From assembly GCA_046154545.1 (NCBI GenBank), contig JBJXGC010000179.1:1-10169 (forward strand): a DNA stretch of 10,169 nucleotides. Direction: 5' to 3'. Of this stretch, positions 6,854 to 10,169 are shown in pieces. The stretch's first letter is position 1; the number at the start of each line of letters is the position of its first letter. The position numbers and the translations under genes were made by a program. The notes below the pieces were generated by a model, which saw nothing but the letters and a program-made list of their open reading frames with translations, was not told the DNA's origin and did not search any database. The DNA is from JBJXGC01 sp046154545. GTDB taxonomy: Bacteria; Chloroflexota; Dehalococcoidia; Tepidiformales; Tepidiformaceae.

Positions 6854-7612
6854 TTAGCGGGCGCCCGCGGCGACGGCTGCCATCTCTGCCTGGGAGTCTT
6901 CGCGGATGATCATGCCGTCGGCCATCTGGATGGTGCGATGGCAGCGGGCGGCGACCTTGGAGTCGTGGGTGACGATCACGCAGGTCTGGCCCTGGTCCTG
7001 GTTGAGATCGACGATGAGGTCCATGATCTCGGTGGCGGTCTTCGAATCGAGGGCGCCGGTGGGTTCGTCGGCCCAGATGATGGCGGGGCGGTTGACGAGG
7101 GCGCGGGCGACAGTGACGCGCTGGCGCTGGCCGCCGGAGAGCTGGTTCGGGCGCTGGTTGGCCTTATCCCGCAGGTTCACGCGGTCGAGCGAGGCGAGCG
7201 CCTGTTCGCGGGCGACTTTCGGTTTCGTGCCCGAGACGATGAGGGGCAGTTCGACGTTTTCGGCCGAAGTGAGGACGGGGAGGAGGTTGTAGGTCTGGAA
7301 GATAAAGCCCATCTGGCGGGCGCGGAACTCGGTCTTGGGGTCATCGGCCATGGTCGTTATGTCCGTGCCGTTGATGAGGACCACGCCTTCGTCGAAGTCG
7401 TCGAGGCCGGAGAGGCTGTTCAGGAGGGTCGTCTTGCCGCAGCCGGATGGGCCCATAACGGCCACCATCTCGCCCCGGCGGATCTGAAGGTTGATCCCGC
7501 GAAGGGCGTGGACTTTAACGTCGCCGGTGTCGTAGGTCTTGACGACGCCGCGAGCTTCGATGACGACATCGCGCATGGGCAGGGGAGCGGGTTCGAGGTG
7601 GTCCGATGGCAT
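6854..7612 (-). CDS. ABC transporter ATP-binding protein (LolD/MacB family)
   Basis: This complete 252-residue nucleotide-binding subunit has a Walker A GPSGCGKTT (54-62), Q-loop Gln106 (FIFQTYNLLP), signature LSGGQ (158-162), Walker B IIWADE (178-183, with Trp180 in a usually aliphatic position), D-loop ALD (187-189) and switch His216. The FQTYNLLP and DEPTGALD segments are characteristic of the LolD/MacB/FtsE group that partners FtsX-type permeases. The start at 7612 is supported by GGAG 8 bases upstream; an internal Met13 is an alternative. The stop lies 2 bases before the permease ATG, so the two genes are one operon encoding a cytoplasmic-face ATPase and its permease. Confidence 0.96.
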   Translation of the reverse strand: MPSDHLEPAPLPMRDVVIEARGVVKTYDTGDVKVHALRGINLQIRRGEMVAVMGPSGCGKTTLLNSLSGLDDFDEGVVLINGTDITTMADDPKTEFRARQMGFIFQTYNLLPVLTSAENVELPLIVSGTKPKVAREQALASLDRVNLRDKANQRPNQLSGGQRQRVTVARALVNRPAIIWADEPTGALDSKTATEIMDLIVDLNQDQGQTCVIVTHDSKVAARCHRTIQMADGMIIREDSQAEMAAVAAGAR

Positions 7613-7653
7613 ACGTCTGACTCCAAGGCTGACAGGGGAGATGATGCTACTTC

Positions 7654-7683
7654 ACCGTAGCGCACGCGGGATCGCGGTGGCAA
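7654..7683 (-). promoter_or_regulatory. Possible promoter of the ABC transporter operon
   Basis: On the minus strand TTGCCA (7678-7683) and TACGGT (7654-7659) are separated by 18 bases. The predicted start lies some 35 bases before the ATPase ATG, leaving a short leader that contains the GGAG ribosome-binding site. The -10 match is only fair. The 152-base gap after the LuxR gene (7613-7764) otherwise shows no terminator or clear operator. Confidence 0.3.
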
Positions 7684-7764
7684 AGCCAGGCGGCCGCCCG
7701 GCGAGGGTGATTGTGCGCGGCTTTGGGTACCGGGACATCCGCCCTTTGACGGAGAGACAGGGCC

Positions 7765-8754
7765 TCAGGTGGCTGGAGGTTCTCGCGATGCTCCAAGGAC
7801 GAGGATGGCGGCCTGGGTACGGTCGCGTACGCCGAGCTTTCCGAGGACGCGCTTCACGTGGGTCTTCACCGTGCCCTCGCTAACGAAGAGGGTCTCGGCG
7901 ATTTCGGCGTTCGAACGCCCGCCGGCGATAAGGCTGAGGACATCGCGTTCGCGCGGCGTGAGCCCGGAAAAACGGTCGTCTGCAGGGGCGATGCCGACAG
8001 CCAGGGCGGGCGAGGGAGCGTCCTCAGCCGGGGCACCCCCGGCCGGCAGGAGCCGGGGGCCGGGATCGAGCGGGGGCAGCCCCGTACGCGGCCGGGCCCG
8101 CGACCCGAGCATGAACCGCGCCCACCGGGCGTGCCGCGCGGAGAGGCCGACGACCATATAGGCGCTGGCGACGAGGACGGCGAGGCCGGCAAGGAGGACA
8201 GCGCTGGACTCGGGCGCGCCGTCGATCACCCAGGCGTACCGGCCCTCCTCGAAGGCCCGGGTTTCGCCGCCGAGGAGCCCGCGCCCGCCCGCCACGAGGA
8301 AGCTGACCCCGACCGTGTAGGCGACCACGAGGGCGACGAAGGCCCCGATGCCCACGGCAAACTGGACGACCAGGTAGGTAAGGGAGGTCCAGGTCGTGGG
8401 GTCGATGAGGCGGACGGTCACACGCTCGCGAAGGTTCAGGCCGTCGTCGATGCCGTCAGGAGGGCGGCGGATGGCGAGACCGGTCACGGCGGTCACCTGC
8501 CAGGCCTCGAACCGCCCGAGCCAGCGGGCGAGAAAGGCTGCGAAGAGCAGCAGGGGAAGCCCGGCCAGGGTCCAGACGAGGGCGCCGCCGACCGAGATGA
8601 GGACGACAAAGGTGGTGAAGTAGGCGATACCGAGCGGGAACATGAAGACGAGGTGGGTGAGCCTGAGGTAGGTACGCGGGTGGAGCGGGACCAGGAGCCA
8701 TGGGACGGCCTGGCCGCGGCGGAAGAGGGAAGGGCCGATGGAAGCGCTCATCAT
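7765..8754 (-). CDS. Membrane-anchored LuxR-family regulator with PF13796-like sensor domain
   Basis: This 329-residue protein joins an N-terminal four-span membrane module to a C-terminal DNA-binding domain. Spans lie near 34-55, 57-75, 125-155 and 183-205. The LRERVTVRLIDPTTWTSLTY segment (109-128) resembles the 'putative sensor' domain PF13796 that normally heads histidine kinases. A Pro/Ala-rich linker (~218-260) leads to a complete LuxR/GerE helix-turn-helix (263-322: LTPRERDVL, SNAEIAETLFVSEGTVKTHV). No kinase, ATPase or phospho-receiver domain lies between them, so it looks like a one-component, membrane-bound transcription factor. The ATG at 8754 is preferred: GAGAAT lies 6 bases upstream, and the alternative TTG at 8796 has no ribosome-binding site; the ATG at 8751 is also possible. 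It lies directly upstream of the ABC transporter on the same strand, which it may regulate (inference). Confidence 0.87.
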   Translation of the reverse strand: MMSASIGPSLFRRGQAVPWLLVPLHPRTYLRLTHLVFMFPLGIAYFTTFVVLISVGGALVWTLAGLPLLLFAAFLARWLGRFEAWQVTAVTGLAIRRPPDGIDDGLNLRERVTVRLIDPTTWTSLTYLVVQFAVGIGAFVALVVAYTVGVSFLVAGGRGLLGGETRAFEEGRYAWVIDGAPESSAVLLAGLAVLVASAYMVVGLSARHARWARFMLGSRARPRTGLPPLDPGPRLLPAGGAPAEDAPSPALAVGIAPADDRFSGLTPRERDVLSLIAGGRSNAEIAETLFVSEGTVKTHVKRVLGKLGVRDRTQAAILVLGASREPPAT

Positions 8755-8760
8755 GGCTCG

Positions 8761-8766
8761 ATTCTC
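8761..8766 (-). promoter_or_regulatory. Weak -10-like element before the LuxR regulator
   Basis: GAGAAT on the minus strand ends 6 bases before the ATG at 8754, matching TATAAT at four of six positions including the key A and final T. The 9-mer CCTGAGAAT recurs on the plus strand at 9377-9385, upstream of the small membrane protein gene, so it may be a shared promoter core. No -35 box is evident. Confidence 0.25.
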
Positions 8767-8829
8767 AGGAGCCGCGGGTCCTTTGCCGTCCCCCAAAAGG
8801 AGGATTTGTGCGGTCGAGGCGGGAGATTT

Positions 8830-9333
8830 CTAGTCGAGAACGTCGATCTGCATCTCGAGGGCGCGCCCATCGCGGTCGAAGCCCCAGGCGCGCCAGCGCA
8901 GGCCCTCGGCGGCGAGGTGGGATTCGTCGCAGGCGAAGTGGGGGGCAGCGCCGGGGTCATAGACGACGTTTTCGGGGCCGTTCGCAATGAGTGCGCGATG
9001 TGCGCTCTCGACCTGGCGGCAGATGGCATCGACGTCGAAGCCCATGGCGCCGCCGGGACGGTAGGGGGCGAGGTAACCGAGGGCCGTGCGAGAGAGGCGG
9101 TCAGCGCCAACGTAGTTGCCCCGCGTGAGATGGACGAAGGCCGCCGCGACCTGGATGAGGCCCTTATAGAGGTCGCGGACGTCGCCGGCCTCTTCCTGCC
9201 AGATCTCTTCGAGGGTCTCGTGGCACTCGAAGTAGCGGCCGCCGTTGAACTCGGCGCAGGCCTGGCGAAGGTTCCCCGGGACGGTGATGAGCTTGATCCG
9301 CGGCATGCGGCGGCGTTTGGCTTCGCTGTCCAT
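8830..9333 (-). CDS. DUF309 family protein
   Basis: This 167-residue, mostly helical cytoplasmic protein matches the DUF309 family (PF03745). It has the signature FNGGRYFECHETLEEIWQ (29-46), whose F-x-C-H-E core is the family's hallmark, followed by LYKGLIQVAAAFVH (55-68) and RGNYVGADRL (71-80). The biochemical function of the family is not established; the conserved His/Glu cluster hints at metal or ligand binding, which is an inference. The ATG at 9333 is chosen since residues before it are not family-like; ATG 9306 (MPRIKL) is an alternative. It is divergent from the 49-residue membrane protein gene and ends 75 bases before the LuxR gene on the same strand. A second, longer frame extension to 9444 has no support. 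Confidence 0.85.
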   Translation of the reverse strand: MDSEAKRRRMPRIKLITVPGNLRQACAEFNGGRYFECHETLEEIWQEEAGDVRDLYKGLIQVAAAFVHLTRGNYVGADRLSRTALGYLAPYRPGGAMGFDVDAICRQVESAHRALIANGPENVVYDPGAAPHFACDESHLAAEGLRWRAWGFDRDGRALEMQIDVLD

Positions 9334-9343
9334 ATCGGTCACG

Positions 9344-9349
9344 AATGTA
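9344..9349 (-). promoter_or_regulatory. Possible -10 element for the DUF309 gene
   Basis: TACATT (TAnnnT) on the minus strand ends 10 bases before the ATG at 9333, so the expected transcript would have a leader of only a few bases. No Shine-Dalgarno precedes the ATG. It lies in the 80-base divergent region shared with the small membrane protein gene. Confidence 0.3.
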
Positions 9350-9401
9350 CAGGCATGTGCGCCAAAGGGCCGCTCACCTGAGAATTGGATCAGCACCCTC
9401 C

Positions 9402-9406
9402 AGGAG
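9402..9406 (+). promoter_or_regulatory. Ribosome-binding site of the 49-residue membrane protein
   Basis: AGGAG sits 7 bases before the GTG at 9414, the best Shine-Dalgarno in the window. It fixes the start of this small gene at the GTG rather than at in-frame starts further upstream such as the ATG at 9345. A GAGAAT hexamer at 9380-9385 could be its -10 box. Confidence 0.6.
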
Positions 9407-9413
9407 ACGCCCA

Positions 9414-9563
9414 GTGGCAGACGCTGTCGATCCCGATGCCGCACCCACGCACCACGACGTGCGAGAGCGATATTCGCCGGTCCATGCCGCCATCGCAGCC
9501 GCGCTTGGGATAACGGCGACGGTGGTGGGGATCGTGCTTGGGGTCGTCCTGGTTAACAACTGA
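9414..9563 (+). CDS. Small single-span membrane protein (49 aa)
   Basis: The gene encodes a polar, acidic N-terminus of about 20 residues (VADAVDPDAAPTHHDVRERY) followed by one hydrophobic helix (~25-47, AAIAAALGITATVVGIVLGV) and a two-Asn C-terminus. It is therefore probably a bitopic inner-membrane protein with a cytoplasmic N-terminus. I do not recognise a family. Support comes from the strong ribosome-binding site at the GTG, the sharply confined hydrophobic segment, and a stop immediately after it. It is divergent from the DUF309 gene and 89 bases upstream of the DUF402 gene. Its small size means standard annotation may miss it. Function is unknown; small proteins of this shape often modulate a larger membrane partner. 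Confidence 0.62.
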   Translation: MADAVDPDAAPTHHDVRERYSPVHAAIAAALGITATVVGIVLGVVLVNN

Positions 9564-9624
9564 GCGTCGGATCCACGTACACAATCGAACATTTCCCCTG
9601 AACTTCACGTAAGGTCACGGCCTG

Positions 9625-9646
9625 CCCGGCATGGGCCGGGTATGAT
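9625..9646 (+). promoter_or_regulatory. Dyad plus -10 element before the DUF402 gene
   Basis: CCCGGC (9625-9630) and GCCGGG (9635-9640) form a perfect 6-base dyad around ATGG. It is directly followed by TATGAT (9641-9646), which ends 6 bases before the ATG at 9653. The hexamer is a five-of-six -10 match placed for a leaderless transcript. The dyad would occupy the spacer of that promoter, so it could be an operator. No T-run follows, so it is unlikely to be a terminator for the gene before it. Confidence 0.42.
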
Positions 9647-9652
9647 GCGAAA

Positions 9653-10153
9653 ATGCAGGCCACGATGACCGCCCCGCCCGGCTCCCGGATCTTGCTCCGG
9701 GCCACCAAGTTCGACGGCGCCGCCCACTGGATCCAGCCCTTCCGGGTGGTTTCAGACGACGGCACGCTGCTCGTGACGGAGTACCGCGCGCGCACACCGA
9801 TCTACACGAGCCGGGGCGAGTTCCGGTCGCCGTACGACAGCCGGGTCTACTTCTGGCGGGACCGCTGGTACAACGTCTTCCGCCTTTCGCGGCCGGGCTG
9901 CTCGCTCGCGCTCTGGTACTGCAACGTGACGACGCCGCCGACCCTGGAGGGCACGCAGCTCAACTACGTCGATCTCGACCTGGACGTGGCGGTACGGCCG
10001 GGCGGCTTCATCGAGCTGCTGGACCGCGATGAGTTCGACCTGCACCAGCGGAAGTACGGCTACCCGCTCGAGGTGATCCGGGCGGCGGAAGAAGCGGCCG
10101 GGCAGGTGGCCGAACTGGCCCGCCTGGGCAGCTTCCCGTTCAGCGAGCGGTAG
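9653..10153 (+). CDS. DUF402 family protein (nucleotide phosphatase-like)
   Basis: This complete 166-residue cytoplasmic protein belongs to the DUF402 fold (PF04167), which includes the nucleoside tri/diphosphatase NtdP and FomD, a CMP-phosphonate hydrolase. Diagnostic parts are RWYNVFR (71-77), the hydrophobic strand LALWYCNVTTPP (85-96), YVDLDLDVAV (105-114) and LLDRDEFDLH (122-131). The acidic residues D107, D109, D111, D124, D126 and E127 are the likely metal ligands by family analogy. Hydrolysis of a phosphoanhydride in a nucleotide is the expected reaction, but the substrate is not predictable. The ATG at 9653 has no Shine-Dalgarno and is preceded by TATGAT at 6 bases; an ATG at 9665 is an alternative. 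The two overlapping upstream ATGs at 9642 and 9645 are in another frame and reach a stop quickly. Confidence 0.87.
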   Translation: MQATMTAPPGSRILLRATKFDGAAHWIQPFRVVSDDGTLLVTEYRARTPIYTSRGEFRSPYDSRVYFWRDRWYNVFRLSRPGCSLALWYCNVTTPPTLEGTQLNYVDLDLDVAVRPGGFIELLDRDEFDLHQRKYGYPLEVIRAAEEAAGQVAELARLGSFPFSER

Positions 10154-10169
10154 AAGCGGGTTCGGCCGG

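Noticed and set aside
8755..8796. Upstream TTG start for the LuxR regulator
   Set aside because: No ribosome-binding site, a rare start codon, and the extra 14 residues are not needed by the sensor domain.
8797..8990. Near-perfect AAGGAGG followed by a GTG at 8808 on the plus strand
   Set aside because: The frame it opens is an Arg-rich shadow of the DUF309 gene with no protein-like pattern; the match is probably chance in the DUF309-LuxR gap.
7858..9381. 507-codon plus-strand open frame
   Set aside because: It is antisense to the LuxR and DUF309 genes, has Gly/Glu/Asp-rich low-complexity content and no domain. It reflects GC-rich codon structure.

Overview
The window is about 10.2 kb of GC-rich bacterial chromosome with tightly packed genes and long non-coding antisense ORFs of the kind high GC produces. 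No rRNA, tRNA, CRISPR array, transposase or integrase was seen. Several points fit a Chloroflexota-like (Dehalococcoidia/Tepidiformia or Thermomicrobia-type) bacterium: the CCCTCACCCCC-type dispersed palindromic repeats, a 1146-residue double-FtsX permease, promoter-like hexamers placed directly before start codons, and the mix of DUF309, DUF402 and PF13796-type proteins. This assignment is an inference, and a high-GC actinobacterium or other lineage is not excluded.

Layout: (1) 2-1207, plus strand: the C-terminal part of a PEP-utilising phosphotransferase (PEP synthase or rifampicin-phosphotransferase type) that begins outside the window. (2) 1209-1432: GC-rich palindromic repeats that run into the 3' end of the next gene. 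(3) Minus strand, 2643 to 1355: an SDR oxidoreductase overlapped by 4 bases by a Nudix hydrolase. (4) 2657-3224: a less GC-rich island with a small membrane protein gene on the plus strand. It is bracketed by two ~164-bp direct copies (about 94% identical) of the SDR gene's 5' end; the outer copy is a truncated SDR remnant. (5) Minus strand, 7612 to 3411: a MacB/LolD-type ABC ATPase and a very large FtsX-family permease, forming one transporter. (6) Minus strand, 8754 to 7765: a membrane-anchored one-component regulator (PF13796-like sensor fused to a LuxR helix-turn-helix, no kinase), just upstream of the transporter. (7) Minus strand 9333 to 8830: a DUF309 protein. It is transcribed divergently from a 49-residue single-span membrane protein (9414-9563), which is followed by a DUF402 nucleotide-phosphatase-like protein (9653-10153).

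How the parts may work together: the sensor/LuxR protein is a natural candidate regulator of the adjacent ABC exporter. The SDR remnant starts only 35 bases after the permease stop, on the same strand. The SDR and Nudix genes therefore probably once lay directly behind the transporter, before the 732-bp insertion or duplication moved them away. The most interesting features are this reconstituted-gene arrangement, the kinase-less membrane LuxR regulator, and the repeated pattern of a -10-like hexamer 6-7 bases before starts that have no Shine-Dalgarno, which suggests leaderless mRNAs.
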